A DNA stretch of 64,000 nt from Paenibacillus mellifer (GTDB taxonomy: Bacteria; Bacillota; Bacilli; Paenibacillales; Paenibacillaceae), in assembly GCF_023195895.1 (NCBI RefSeq), contig NZ_JALPRK010000004.1:62001-126000 (forward strand). The letters are read 5' to 3'. The position numbers and the translations under genes were made by a program. Below, piece by piece: positions 1 to 9,198 of this stretch; position 1 is the stretch's first letter, and each line of letters starts with the position of its first letter. The notes under the pieces were generated by a model, which saw nothing but the letters and a program-made list of their open reading frames with translations, ran no database searches and had not been told where the DNA came from.

Positions 1-1589
1 TGCCGATGGAGAAAACGGCTCATGACCGCATGTTCGACTATTGGGAGGTTGCCGTGCGTCCCAAATTCAAACGTCTCTCCTATGCTTTTAAGCTCACCTC
101 GGGAACGGAGACGGTTTACCTGCTGGATGCAGGAATTCAATCGGAAGCGCCCCATCCCCCGGGCGAATGCTTCGAATTCTCGTATATCCACGAACTTGAA
201 GTGGTCCGGGTCCCGGAATGGGCCAAGCAAGCCGTGTTTTATCAGATCATGCCGGAACGGTTCGCCAATGGAGATCCGTCCAATGATCCGAAGCCGGTGG
301 AAGTCTGGGGCGGCAAGCCAACCCGGGATAATTACTTCGGCGGCGATTTGCAAGGGATCATCGACCATCTGGACGATTTAACCGACCTGGGGATCACGGC
401 GATTTATCTGACCCCCTTGTTTACGGCGCCATCCAATCATAAATACGATATCGTGGATTACAAGCAGGTCGATCCTCATTTCGGCGACAATGCCTTGTTG
501 AAAACCCTGGTCGAACGTTGCCATGACCGCGGAATTCGAGTGGTGCTGGACGCGGTATTTAACCATTGCGGCGAGCATTTCCCGCCGTTTCAGGATGTGC
601 TTAAGAACGGCGAAACCTCTCCTTATGCCGGCTGGTTTCATGTGAATCGCTTTCCCGCCAGAGTGGAGAATGGAGTTCCTACTTATGATACGTTTGGTTT
701 TTTTCCAAATATGCCTAAATTTAATACGGCCAACCCTGATTTGAAGAACTATTTGTTGGGTGTCGCCGAATATTGGATTAAGGAGATCAAACTGGATGGC
801 TGGCGGCTGGATGTAGCGAATGAAGTTGATCATCCGTTCTGGCGCGAATTTCGGCAGGTCGTGAAGCAAGCAAATCCGGAGGCTTATTTGATTGGGGAAG
901 TATGGAGCGATTCGCTGAATTGGCTGCTGGGAGATCAATTCGATTCCGTCATGAATTACCCGTTCGCGGATAAGGTGCTGGAGTTCTTTACCGGCGGTGT
1001 GGACGGCGCAGCTTTCTCCGATGAGATGGGTTCGCTGATCATGCGGTATCCGCATCAAACGAATGAAGTCGTCTTTAATATGCTGGGGAGCCACGATACC
1101 CCGCGGCTGTTGACGCGTGTCGGTGGCGACAAACGTAAACTTAAGTTATGCGTTGTGTTTCTGTTCACCTATATCGGGACGCCTTGTGTATTTTACGGCG
1201 ATGAAATTGGACTCACCGGCGATGGAGATCCGGACTGCCGTAAATGTATGGAATGGGACCGCAGCAAGCAGGATCGGGAGCTCTATGATTTCTACAAGCT
1301 GATGATCGAGCTGCGCAAGAGGCACACCGCTCTCCGCCATGGTCGTTTTCGGTTTCTGCATGCCGAACCGGGCGATCCAAACCTCGTTTACGAACGAATG
1401 GACGCGCAGATGCATTTTACGGTGTGGATGAATAATACTGCCCAAGCGGTTACCTTAACGCATCCCATGCAAACAAACGATTGGCGGGATGCCCTGACCG
1501 AAGAAGCGGTGGTCCCGGTGAACGGGATTATGAACATCTTTCTTGAAGCCTACGGCTTTCGCATCTTATACCGACACATACAAACTTAA
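1..1589 (+). CDS. Neopullulanase / cyclomaltodextrinase-type GH13 amylase (5' end cut by window)
   Basis: A GH13 alpha-glucanase that would hydrolyse alpha-1,4 (possibly also alpha-1,6) bonds of maltodextrins or cyclodextrins in the cytoplasm; no signal peptide is visible. The reading frame is open to the window edge, and the first ATG at position 6 falls inside the N-terminal beta-domain seen in neopullulanases, so the true start lies upstream. Counting from that ATG, the catalytic triad is Asp269 (GWRLDVANE), Glu298 (LIGEVW) and Asp364 (LGSHDTPR). The barrel begins near residue 70 (AVFYQIMPERFANGD). The gene converges on the glycogen synthesis genes, which fits glycogen/maltodextrin turnover. 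Neopullulanase, maltogenic amylase and cyclomaltodextrinase cannot be separated by eye. Confidence 0.9.
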   Translation, partial: PMEKTAHDRMFDYWEVAVRPKFKRLSYAFKLTSGTETVYLLDAGIQSEAPHPPGECFEFSYIHELEVVRVPEWAKQAVFYQIMPERFANGDPSNDPKPVEVWGGKPTRDNYFGGDLQGIIDHLDDLTDLGITAIYLTPLFTAPSNHKYDIVDYKQVDPHFGDNALLKTLVERCHDRGIRVVLDAVFNHCGEHFPPFQDVLKNGETSPYAGWFHVNRFPARVENGVPTYDTFGFFPNMPKFNTANPDLKNYLLGVAEYWIKEIKLDGWRLDVANEVDHPFWREFRQVVKQANPEAYLIGEVWSDSLNWLLGDQFDSVMNYPFADKVLEFFTGGVDGAAFSDEMGSLIMRYPHQTNEVVFNMLGSHDTPRLLTRVGGDKRKLKLCVVFLFTYIGTPCVFYGDEIGLTGDGDPDCRKCMEWDRSKQDRELYDFYKLMIELRKRHTALRHGRFRFLHAEPGDPNLVYERMDAQMHFTVWMNNTAQAVTLTHPMQTNDWRDALTEEAVVPVNGIMNIFLEAYGFRILYRHIQT

Positions 1590-1598
1590 AAAGTAAGA

Positions 1599-1626
1599 AG
1601 CGGACGCTTAACGTCCGCTATTTCTT
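1599..1626. terminator. Terminator between amylase and glgA
   Basis: A GC-rich perfect hairpin (AGCGGACG paired with CGTCCGCT) followed on the plus strand by ATTTCTTT. It sits between convergent genes and overlaps the glgA stop codon, so it most likely ends the amylase transcript. Confidence 0.7.
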
Positions 1627-3048
1627 TAGATTTTCGTAGATGTGGATATATTGCCGAGCTGAGGCATCCCAGCCGTAATCACCGGCAAAAGCATTTGCCG
1701 TAATCTGCTTCCAATGTTCGGGCTGACGGTAGAAGGACAACGCCCTGCGCAGCGTATGCAGCATATCATGTGCGTTGTAATTGCGGAATGAGAAGCCGTT
1801 GCCTTCGCCCGTAAATTCGTTGTAGGACTGCACCGTATCGTTCAAACCGCCGGTTTCCCGAACAACGGGAATCGTTCCGTATTGGAGCGCTAGCAATTGA
1901 CTGATACCGCAAGGCTCGAACCGAGAAGGCATGAGGAACAAATCGCTGCCGGCGTAAATCCGCCGCGACAAGGCGTCGCTGAATTTGATTTGAACCGCCA
2001 GCTTTCCCGGGTGACGAGACGCCGCTTCTCGGAACCAATCCTCATAAACACGGTCCCCTGTGCCCAGCAGTACGAATTGTACGTCATTTTCACTCAGCCA
2101 TTCATCCAGCACCCGGGTAACTAAATCCAGACCCTTAGGTTCGACCAAACGGGTAACCATCGAAACGAGCGGCGTATCCGGCGCTTCCGGCAATCCCAGT
2201 TCCCGCTGGAGCACCGGTTTATTGGCTCTCTTCTGCTCCAGGCTGCGGGCATAACGAGCAAACAGCTCCAGATCCGTCTCTGGGTCGTAGGCCTTGGCGT
2301 CAATTCCGTTCACAATTCCCGATAATCGCCCGCCCAGCGATCGAAGTAAACCGTCCAACCCATAGCCGTAATGCTCGGTCTTAATCTCCTCGGCATAAGT
2401 CGGACTGACTGTTGTCACATGATCGGCATAGACGAGGCCGGCTTTCATGAAGCTGACGTTGCCATAATACTCCACCCCTTCCGGTGTGAAGTAATCCCAA
2501 GGGAGACCCAGCAAATCCCCCAGCACTTCTTCCGGAAAAATCCCTTGATACAACAAATTATGTACCGTATAAACGGTGCGAATGTCCCGGTAATCCTGAC
2601 GATGGCGGTAATGCTCCCTCAGAAGCAGCGGAATCATCGCCGTATGCCAGTCATGGCAATGGATCACATCTGGAAAGAATCCGATCAGCGGAAGCAGCTC
2701 GAGCACAGCCCGGTCCAGGAACGCAAACCGCTCGCCATCATCCCAATGCCCATAAACCCCTTCCCTGCCATAATAATCCTCATTATCGATCATGTACACG
2801 GGGATCCCTTCCCAGATCAGTTGAGAAACGCCGCCATACTTGTTCCGCCAACCGACCGGAACTTCACCGGTACCTAGATGCTCCAAACGTTCCCGGTAAA
2901 CGAGTGGCAGTTCACGGTATCTCGGCATCACAATTCTCACATCATGGCCGGCTTCAATTAACGCCTTCGGCAATGCGCCGATTACGTCAGCCAGACCTCC
3001 AGTTTTGATAAATGGCGCGACTTCCGCCGCGGCAAACAAGATCTTCAT
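1618..3048 (-). CDS. glgA: Glycogen synthase (ADP-glucose)
   Basis: GT5 glycogen synthase that transfers glucose from ADP-glucose to the growing alpha-1,4-glucan. The ADP-glucose-binding KTGGL motif is near residue 15, and the C-terminal GT1-type Rossmann half carries SRFEPCGISQLLALQYG. The longest frame starts at 3141, but the ATG at 3048 is preferred: it overlaps the glgB stop in an ATGA, has AAGGAGG upstream, and gives 476 aa beginning MKILFAAAEVAPF, as in the family. It is translationally coupled to glgB. No truncation is visible. Confidence 0.95.
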   Translation of the reverse strand: MKILFAAAEVAPFIKTGGLADVIGALPKALIEAGHDVRIVMPRYRELPLVYRERLEHLGTGEVPVGWRNKYGGVSQLIWEGIPVYMIDNEDYYGREGVYGHWDDGERFAFLDRAVLELLPLIGFFPDVIHCHDWHTAMIPLLLREHYRHRQDYRDIRTVYTVHNLLYQGIFPEEVLGDLLGLPWDYFTPEGVEYYGNVSFMKAGLVYADHVTTVSPTYAEEIKTEHYGYGLDGLLRSLGGRLSGIVNGIDAKAYDPETDLELFARYARSLEQKRANKPVLQRELGLPEAPDTPLVSMVTRLVEPKGLDLVTRVLDEWLSENDVQFVLLGTGDRVYEDWFREAASRHPGKLAVQIKFSDALSRRIYAGSDLFLMPSRFEPCGISQLLALQYGTIPVVRETGGLNDTVQSYNEFTGEGNGFSFRNYNAHDMLHTLRRALSFYRQPEHWKQITANAFAGDYGWDASARQYIHIYENLKK

Positions 3049-4937
3049 CCTTTCGCCCTCCTTCTTGGCGCTTGACGCTTCCACACCGTCATGCTCAGCG
3101 GAGGAAGCGTTACGGTCATGCTTTGGGATTGCCCGTTCCAAGGTGTTTTTTCGCTGAGCGTCGTTTCTAGTTGCAGGTTCCCTGACCCTCTGTACTTGGC
3201 ATCCTCACTGTTAAACGTAAGTTCATATCGTCCCGGCAGCGGAACACCCACGCGATAATCGGTTCTTTCCACGGGTTGGAAATTTAACAGTACAAGCAGC
3301 AAATCTTGCGGTTCCTTTCCTTTTCGCACATACGCAATCACGCTTTGCTTATCATCATCCGGAATCATCCACTGATACCCCGCGGGTTCATGATCTAACT
3401 CCCAAAGCGCCCGCTCTTGCAGATAAAAACGGTTTAACGCCTGACAATAAGTCTGAACGTTCCGGTGAGCCTCGTAATCGAGCAGAAACCAATCCAGTTC
3501 ACCTTGATCCCGCCATTCGATAAATTGGCCGAATTCACCGCCCATAAATATCAGTTTTTTCCCCGGAGTGGTCAACTGATACCCGAACAGCAGGCGAAGT
3601 CCGGCGAATTTCTGCTCGTACGTGCCAGGCATTTTGTCCAACAGCGATTTTTTGCCATGTACAACCTCATCATGGGATAACGGAAGCGTGAAGTTCTCCG
3701 AATAGGTGTACCAGATCGGAAACGTGAGCAGATGATGGCGACTGGGCCTTTCGTCAAATGGAGTTTCGAAATAATCCAACGTGTCGTTCATCCAGCCCAT
3801 ATTCCATTTGTAATTAAATCCGAGGCCGCCGTGTTCTACAGGAGCCGTAACCTGAGGCCAAGCACTCGACTCTTCCGCCATCATCAAGGCATGCGGGAAG
3901 TAGCGAAACACGGCTGTGTTTAACTGCCTCAAAAAATCGATCGCCTCCAGATTCTCACTGCCGCCGAGTTCATTACGCGCTGCCGCCCAGGATGGCTTCT
4001 CGAAATCGAGCCGGATCATACTGGTGACGGCATCCACACGCAGCCCATCGAAATGGTACTTTTCAAGCCAATATATCGCACTGGAGATCAAAAAAGAACG
4101 AACCTCTGGTCGACGAAAGTCAAAACTAAGTGTCCCCCATCCAGGTTTCTCCGCTTTAGCAGGGTCGGCATACTCATACAATGGCGTTCCATCAAAAAGG
4201 CGAAGTCCGTGGTCATCCTTCGTAAAATGGCCGGGTACCCAATCGAGCAGCACCCCGATTCCGTGCTGATGACATTGATCTACGAAATACATCAGATCTT
4301 GTGGCACCCCGTAGCGGCTGGTTGGCGCAAAATAGCCGGTAGCCTGATATCCCCAGGATAAGTCATAGGGGTGCTCGCAAAGCGGCATAATTTCAATATG
4401 CGTGTAGCCCATTTCCTTCACATAAGGAATTAACAAATCCGCCATCTCGCGATAAGTGTAATACGTCCCATCAGGCCGTTGTCGCCAGGTCCCGAAATGC
4501 ATCTCATAAATGTTTAAGGGTTGTCCGTATGGAGCGCAGCGGCCTTGAATCCACTCGTCGTCACCCCATACGTAATGATCCAGCGAGGTGACAATCGAAG
4601 CTGTTTTCGGCCTCACTTCGGCGTAGAAGGCATAAGGGTCCGCCTTGAAACAGGTCTCCCCATTCGGCCCGGTAATTGCAAACTTGTAAAAACTTCCAAC
4701 CTGAACATCCGGAAAAAAACGAGTCCAAATTCCCGAATCGGGTATCTTATATAGTACATCACGCGTCCCCTTCCAACCGTTCCAGTCGGCGACAACGGCG
4801 ACTTGGCATGCATTCGGGGCCCAAACGGTAAAGCGGACACCACGTCTCTCCCCTTCGGTTGCGGGATGAGCGCCAAACGTGCGGTAGCTTTGATATAGCG
4901 TCCCTTCACTGAATAAATAAATATCCGTCTGGGACAC
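3045..4937 (-). CDS. glgB: 1,4-alpha-glucan branching enzyme
   Basis: GH13 branching enzyme that introduces alpha-1,6 branches into glycogen. Visible are the N-terminal CBM48 region (GVRFTVWAPNA), the nucleophile Asp in GLRVDAVTSM, the acid Glu in MMAEESSAWP and the transition-state Asp in LSHDEVVHG. The frame extends to a TTG at 5027 with no ribosome site. The GTG at 4937 has AGGGG eight bases upstream and yields a 630-residue protein starting MSQTDIYLF, the usual start region for Bacillota GlgB, so it is chosen. First gene of the glgBA pair, divergent from glgC. Confidence 0.93.
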   Translation of the reverse strand: MSQTDIYLFSEGTLYQSYRTFGAHPATEGERRGVRFTVWAPNACQVAVVADWNGWKGTRDVLYKIPDSGIWTRFFPDVQVGSFYKFAITGPNGETCFKADPYAFYAEVRPKTASIVTSLDHYVWGDDEWIQGRCAPYGQPLNIYEMHFGTWRQRPDGTYYTYREMADLLIPYVKEMGYTHIEIMPLCEHPYDLSWGYQATGYFAPTSRYGVPQDLMYFVDQCHQHGIGVLLDWVPGHFTKDDHGLRLFDGTPLYEYADPAKAEKPGWGTLSFDFRRPEVRSFLISSAIYWLEKYHFDGLRVDAVTSMIRLDFEKPSWAAARNELGGSENLEAIDFLRQLNTAVFRYFPHALMMAEESSAWPQVTAPVEHGGLGFNYKWNMGWMNDTLDYFETPFDERPSRHHLLTFPIWYTYSENFTLPLSHDEVVHGKKSLLDKMPGTYEQKFAGLRLLFGYQLTTPGKKLIFMGGEFGQFIEWRDQGELDWFLLDYEAHRNVQTYCQALNRFYLQERALWELDHEPAGYQWMIPDDDKQSVIAYVRKGKEPQDLLLVLLNFQPVERTDYRVGVPLPGRYELTFNSEDAKYRGSGNLQLETTLSEKTPWNGQSQSMTVTLPPLSMTVWKRQAPRRRAKG

Positions 4938-5158
4938 AGCAGAAGCCCCTGTAGATTCGGACCTGGAATCGAACAAATATGGCACCACCTTTACACGATA
5001 TGAAAAGAATTCAAGAAACTTTATCAATTTTAAAAAAATTTCAGCATTTACAATGAAATGATGTAATATTTTCGTTCGTTTTCCATAATTTATTCCAACT
5101 ACATTATATCCTTTAATGTATGTGCTACACAGTCAAAAACATACGGGAGGGAAATGAA

Positions 5159-6379
5159 ATGAGGAAAAAGGACTGTATTGCTATGCTTCTTGCAGGCGGG
5201 GAAGGACGGCGCTTGTCTCCGCTGACCACCAAGCAGGCGAAACCGGCCGTGCACTTTGGCGGACAATACCGGATCATCGATTTTCCTCTCAGCAACTGCG
5301 TGAATTCCGGGATCGATACGATTGGCGTGCTCACACAATACGAAGCGGCTTCGCTTCACGAGCATATCGGCGAAGGCGAACCCTGGAAGCTAACGCACTC
5401 GGAAGACGGCGGGATCACTTTGCTCCCCGCGTTCCGGGAAGGTGTGGAGGAATATGCGGGAACGGCGGACGCCATTTACAAGAACATGGCATTTGTCGAC
5501 GGCCATTCGCCCAAATACGTCCTTATCCTTTCGGGAGACCATATTTATCATATGGACTACCGTCACATGCTGGAGTTTCATCTGAGTCACCAAGCTAAAG
5601 CAACCATTTCGGTGATGCCAGTGCCCTGGGAAGAAGCCCATCGCTTTGGGGTCATGTCCAGGGATGAACGGAACCGCATTACCGAATTCGCGGAGAAACC
5701 GCCGCAGCCTTCGAGCAATCTCGCTTCCATGGGCATCTATTTGTTCGAATGGGAATTCTTAAAGCAGCAGTTGATGGAGGATGCCTCTGACCCTTACTCC
5801 AGCCATGACTTCGGCAAGGATTTGATCCCGAAAATGCTGGCGGGAAGCGAACCGTTACACGCTTATGAATTCCACGGATATTGGCGCGATGTGGGAACCG
5901 TCCATAGTCTGTGGGAGGCGCATATGGATTTGCTCGCTGATACTTCTGAATGGAGGCTTCATCGGGAGGATTGGCCGATGTTCACACGGGAACGTCCGGT
6001 CTCTCAGGGGTTTAGCAAAAAACGCAATCTGCTTGCACCCCACTCTCTCGTCCATGATTACTGTTCCCTCGAAGGGTACGCGGAACGTTCGGTGATCTTT
6101 AGCGGGGCGGAAATCGGCCGGTATACTCGCATCAAAGACAGCATTATCATGCCAGGGGCCAAAATTGGCCGCAACGTTCAAATCGAGCGAGCCATCATCG
6201 GCGAAGGAGCTATCATCAAAGATGGGGCTGTGATCAAAGCAGACCCCGCAGAAATCAACGTTATTGCCCCGTACGAGACGGTATACGCGAAGCCGATGAG
6301 CCGGCCTCAGCCGTCGCGTCTGCTTCAGGAGGTTTACGACAACGCGCCTCGGCTGCGGGCGGAGGGTTTGCTCTCCTGA
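5159..6379 (+). CDS. glgC: Glucose-1-phosphate adenylyltransferase
   Basis: Makes ADP-glucose from glucose-1-phosphate and ATP, the committed step of glycogen synthesis. The N-terminal nucleotidyltransferase motif is [13 protein letters not shown], the substrate-binding region is GTADAIYKN, and a C-terminal left-handed beta-helix shows hexapeptide periodicity ([19 protein letters not shown]). The ATG at 5159 follows GGGAGG by eight bases; the longer frame from 5120 lacks a site. The protein is 406 aa. It is divergent from glgBA and no glgD partner adjoins it, unlike Bacillus glgBCDAP. Confidence 0.94.
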   Translation: MRKKDCIAMLLAGGEGRRLSPLTTKQAKPAVHFGGQYRIIDFPLSNCVNSGIDTIGVLTQYEAASLHEHIGEGEPWKLTHSEDGGITLLPAFREGVEEYAGTADAIYKNMAFVDGHSPKYVLILSGDHIYHMDYRHMLEFHLSHQAKATISVMPVPWEEAHRFGVMSRDERNRITEFAEKPPQPSSNLASMGIYLFEWEFLKQQLMEDASDPYSSHDFGKDLIPKMLAGSEPLHAYEFHGYWRDVGTVHSLWEAHMDLLADTSEWRLHREDWPMFTRERPVSQGFSKKRNLLAPHSLVHDYCSLEGYAERSVIFSGAEIGRYTRIKDSIIMPGAKIGRNVQIERAIIGEGAIIKDGAVIKADPAEINVIAPYETVYAKPMSRPQPSRLLQEVYDNAPRLRAEGLLS

Positions 6380-6383
6380 CATG

Positions 6384-6440
6384 AAAAAAGAGGCCTCTTC
6401 GAAAGAATCCATGGATGATCTTTCGAGGGTGGCCTCTTTT
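6384..6440. terminator. Bidirectional terminator after glgC
   Basis: A long hairpin with arms AAAAAAGAGGCC... and ...GGCCTCTTTT, and an inner TCGAAAGA/TCTTTCGA pairing. U-tracts occur on both strands, so it can end glgC as well as the minus-strand GNAT operon. Confidence 0.85.
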
Positions 6441-6462
6441 GGCATTGTCATTAGCATTGTCA

Positions 6463-7005
6463 TTAGCTTTGTAAATAGACTTGGGGATCCAACTGATACA
6501 AATTAAATTCGCGTCCGTTTAAGCTGCCTGTTCCTTGGGGTTGGAATCCTAAGTTTTGATACAATCGGTTCAACTTCAGGTTCTGATTCCAGCAGTCAAG
6601 ACGCAGGCCGGTGCGCTGCAGCGCTTTGGATCGTTTGGCCGCATAACGCAAAATATCGGCGCCTAGCCCAAGCCCGCGGAAGGGCAAACGGATCGTCAGT
6701 CGGTGCAGATAGCTGTATCCGGGGATGTTTCGTTCCCCCCAGTATTCCGGATCGGAGTCCTGCAGGGTAAACATCGCCGCCACTTCGCCCGAGCTATGCA
6801 GCAGGTAAATCTCCCGCTCCTCGTAGAATGAGCGAATTACCTCCGGCGAGAATTGCTGCGGATTCCATTGCTTAATCCCGTTCTCTTGCATCCAGTTGGC
6901 GGCCTCAACCAACATCCGCCGAACCTCTTCCAAATCATCTTCTCCAGCTAAAGTAACGGTAAATGTACCCTGAGCCGTTTCCAGTGTATCGATCAATTTA
7001 TTCAA
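6463..7005 (-). CDS. GNAT family N-acetyltransferase
   Basis: A 180-aa acyltransferase of the Gcn5-related family, substrate unknown. The acetyl-CoA pyrophosphate loop is visible as RGLGLGADIL near residue 110, followed by the family's C-terminal strand pattern (NRLYQNLGFQPQG). The start is a TTG at 7005 with GGAGGGAC upstream. It lies 35 bases after the histidine kinase gene on the same strand and before a terminator, so it is likely the last gene of that operon. No frameshift is seen. Confidence 0.8.
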   Translation of the reverse strand: MNKLIDTLETAQGTFTVTLAGEDDLEEVRRMLVEAANWMQENGIKQWNPQQFSPEVIRSFYEEREIYLLHSSGEVAAMFTLQDSDPEYWGERNIPGYSYLHRLTIRLPFRGLGLGADILRYAAKRSKALQRTGLRLDCWNQNLKLNRLYQNLGFQPQGTGSLNGREFNLYQLDPQVYLQS

Positions 7006-7040
7006 GGTAAGTCCCTCCTATTCATAACGATCAATTGGCT

Positions 7041-8474
7041 TTATCGCTGGGTTTGCGTCCCGGTCGGTGCGCTATCATTTAGCAACGGTAGCGTGACCGA
7101 AACGGTTGTCCCGACACCTAACTCGCTTTGAATCTCCATTGCCCCATGATGCAGTTCAACCAACTGCTGGCTGATCGCCAGTCCCAGCCCGGTACCGCCT
7201 CCCTGGTGATTCACCTGGAAGAAGCGATCTTTCACTTTGTTCAAATACTCCTCACTAATACCTATTCCGGTATCGATGACTTCAACCCGTACGCGTTCGT
7301 TCTCCACACGGCTAATAACGAGATGGATCCAGCTTTGCTCATGGGAGAATTTAATCGCATTATCCACCACATTCAGGAACACTTGCTTCAAGCGGTTGCC
7401 GTCCCCGCTGATGATGGAGCTGCCTTCGGTTTTGTCCTCGAGTTTCAATTGAATTTGCTTCTGCTCCGCTTTGGCCCAGACGTTCAGCATCGTCTCCTGG
7501 AGCAGTTCCTTGAGGTTTACCTCGCCGATCACCAGCTTCATTTCATTAGATTGCAATTTCGAGAAATCAAGGATCTCTTCGACAAGACCGATTAAGCGAT
7601 CGGTTTCCTTGGCAATGATGCCCATCCCAATTTTCGTCTCCTCGGGATCGAAGCCGCCGGAGGTCAACGTTTCGCTCCATCCTTTAATACCCGTGAGCGG
7701 CGTACGCAACTCGTGCGATATCGAAGAGATGAAATCGTCTTTGATCTGATTACTGCGAACGATCTCCTCGGCCATATAATTTAAGGTCGAAGCCAACTCG
7801 CCCAATTCATATCGATAATTCCCCTTGATTCGTGCATCAAATTTGCCCCGTGCCATTTGTGCCGATACCGCGCGGATATTATTAATGGGCCTAACGATCG
7901 AATTTGCTAATCCGATGCTAAACAGCGTTACTAAAGCCAGCACGGCTGCCGAAACAGCAATGGACATAAACGTTAAGTTTAGCAGCTTGGAATTCACCGA
8001 CTCCATCGAGGTGACGTAGCGAACGATGTATTGCGTCTGCCCTTGAATCTGCAGCGGCCTGGACACCGCCATCACCAGTTCACCGGTCGCCGTCTGCCGT
8101 CCAATCCACTTCCCGACGCTGCCAGCCAACGCTTGCGGAACATCGCTCGTTTGTATCGCTTTGTCCGCCTGAAATGCGTTAGTGCTCGCTTTGACTTCGC
8201 CGCTGCGATCCAGAATCATCAACTCGGTGTTGTCGAGTTCAAAAGTACGCAGCATCTCCGTAAAATAATCCGGATCCCCTTCCGCATTCAGCCGGACGAA
8301 CTTCTGAAAGTAATCCGAAGCCCACATCGAATGATTGGACATATGGTTATAGATCGTATCGTAATAGTACATGCGAATGGCCAGAGTAAAGATGACCTCC
8401 ACCATGAACAAGGTTACGAATACGACGATGAAATAGTGTAAGACGATCTGCCGTCCAATCCCTTTCTTGATCAT
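7041..8474 (-). CDS. HAMP-domain sensor histidine kinase
   Basis: A membrane two-component sensor of 477 aa. It has TM1 at about residues 11-31, an extracytoplasmic loop of about 130 residues (dCache/sCache-like size), TM2 near 160-185, HAMP, HisKA with the phospho-acceptor His in SHELRTPLTG, and HATPase_c with the N box (NVVDNAIKF) and G box (DTGIGI). The ATG at 8474 is used because it overlaps the response regulator stop as ATGA; the 8492 start is rejected. Partner of the regulator just upstream; signal unknown. Confidence 0.92.
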   Translation of the reverse strand: MIKKGIGRQIVLHYFIVVFVTLFMVEVIFTLAIRMYYYDTIYNHMSNHSMWASDYFQKFVRLNAEGDPDYFTEMLRTFELDNTELMILDRSGEVKASTNAFQADKAIQTSDVPQALAGSVGKWIGRQTATGELVMAVSRPLQIQGQTQYIVRYVTSMESVNSKLLNLTFMSIAVSAAVLALVTLFSIGLANSIVRPINNIRAVSAQMARGKFDARIKGNYRYELGELASTLNYMAEEIVRSNQIKDDFISSISHELRTPLTGIKGWSETLTSGGFDPEETKIGMGIIAKETDRLIGLVEEILDFSKLQSNEMKLVIGEVNLKELLQETMLNVWAKAEQKQIQLKLEDKTEGSSIISGDGNRLKQVFLNVVDNAIKFSHEQSWIHLVISRVENERVRVEVIDTGIGISEEYLNKVKDRFFQVNHQGGGTGLGLAISQQLVELHHGAMEIQSELGVGTTVSVTLPLLNDSAPTGTQTQR

Positions 8475-9169
8475 TGTCCCTCGCCTTTCCACTTATAACC
8501 GTGCCCCCACACGGTTTGCAGGAAAGCCGGTTCGGACGGATTAGCTTCGATTTTTTGCCGCAAACGGCGAATATTCACGTCCACGATCTTCGGATCACCC
8601 ATATACTCCTTGCCCCACACATGATCCAGGAGCAAATCGCGGCTGAGCGGTGTATTCTCCTTCTCCAGGAAAAATTGGATCAACGAAAACTCGGTAGGAG
8701 TCAACTCGATCAGTTGACCGTTCTTCTTGAATTGTTTCGAGATCAAATCCAGCGTAAACGGACCGGAAGTAAACGTCACCTTCGCACTGCTCTCCCGATA
8801 GACATTCACTCGGCGCAGCAAGGACTGGATTCGCGCGATCAACTCGGTGGGGCTGAACGGCTTGCTGACGTGATCATCCGCACCGACAGACAACGCGTAG
8901 ACCTTATCCTGCTCCTGTACTTTGGCGGTTAGAAAAATAATCCCGATCCGTTCGTTCGTTTCGCGGATTCGGCGGCACACCTCAAACCCGTCAATTCCCG
9001 GCACCATCACATCGAGGAGCGCGATGTCGATGTCTGGTACACTCTGCAGCTTGCTTAACGCTTCATTACCGTCCGCCGCCTCAAGGACGTCAAAGCCGTT
9101 GCGTTTCAAGTTAATGACGATAAAACTGCGGATAGACTCCTCGTCCTCCAAAATCAGCACTTTACTCAA
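8471..9169 (-). CDS. OmpR/PhoB-type response regulator
   Basis: A 232-aa regulator with an intact receiver: acidic pair in LEDEES, phospho-acceptor Asp in ALLDVMVPG, conserved Thr in FLTAK and Lys in VSKPFSP. The C-terminal Trans_reg_C winged helix includes LTPTEFSLIQFF and the recognition region VDVNIRRLRQKI. It is cognate to the downstream kinase (4-base overlap) and follows the lipoprotein gene by 29 bases, so all four genes appear co-transcribed. Targets cannot be read from the sequence. Confidence 0.93.
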   Translation of the reverse strand: MSKVLILEDEESIRSFIVINLKRNGFDVLEAADGNEALSKLQSVPDIDIALLDVMVPGIDGFEVCRRIRETNERIGIIFLTAKVQEQDKVYALSVGADDHVSKPFSPTELIARIQSLLRRVNVYRESSAKVTFTSGPFTLDLISKQFKKNGQLIELTPTEFSLIQFFLEKENTPLSRDLLLDHVWGKEYMGDPKIVDVNIRRLRQKIEANPSEPAFLQTVWGHGYKWKGEGQ

Positions 9170-9198
9170 TTTGCTTGCCCCCTCTTCAAAAAAACGGC

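Noticed and set aside
378-1094. 238-aa minus-strand frame inside the amylase gene
   Set aside because: It overlaps the conserved GH13 catalytic region on the other strand and has no domain.
6443-6466. Short direct repeat ATTGTCATTAGC at the end of the GNAT gene
   Set aside because: Two partial copies of about 12 bases in coding and adjacent sequence; too short and isolated to be a meaningful repeat element.
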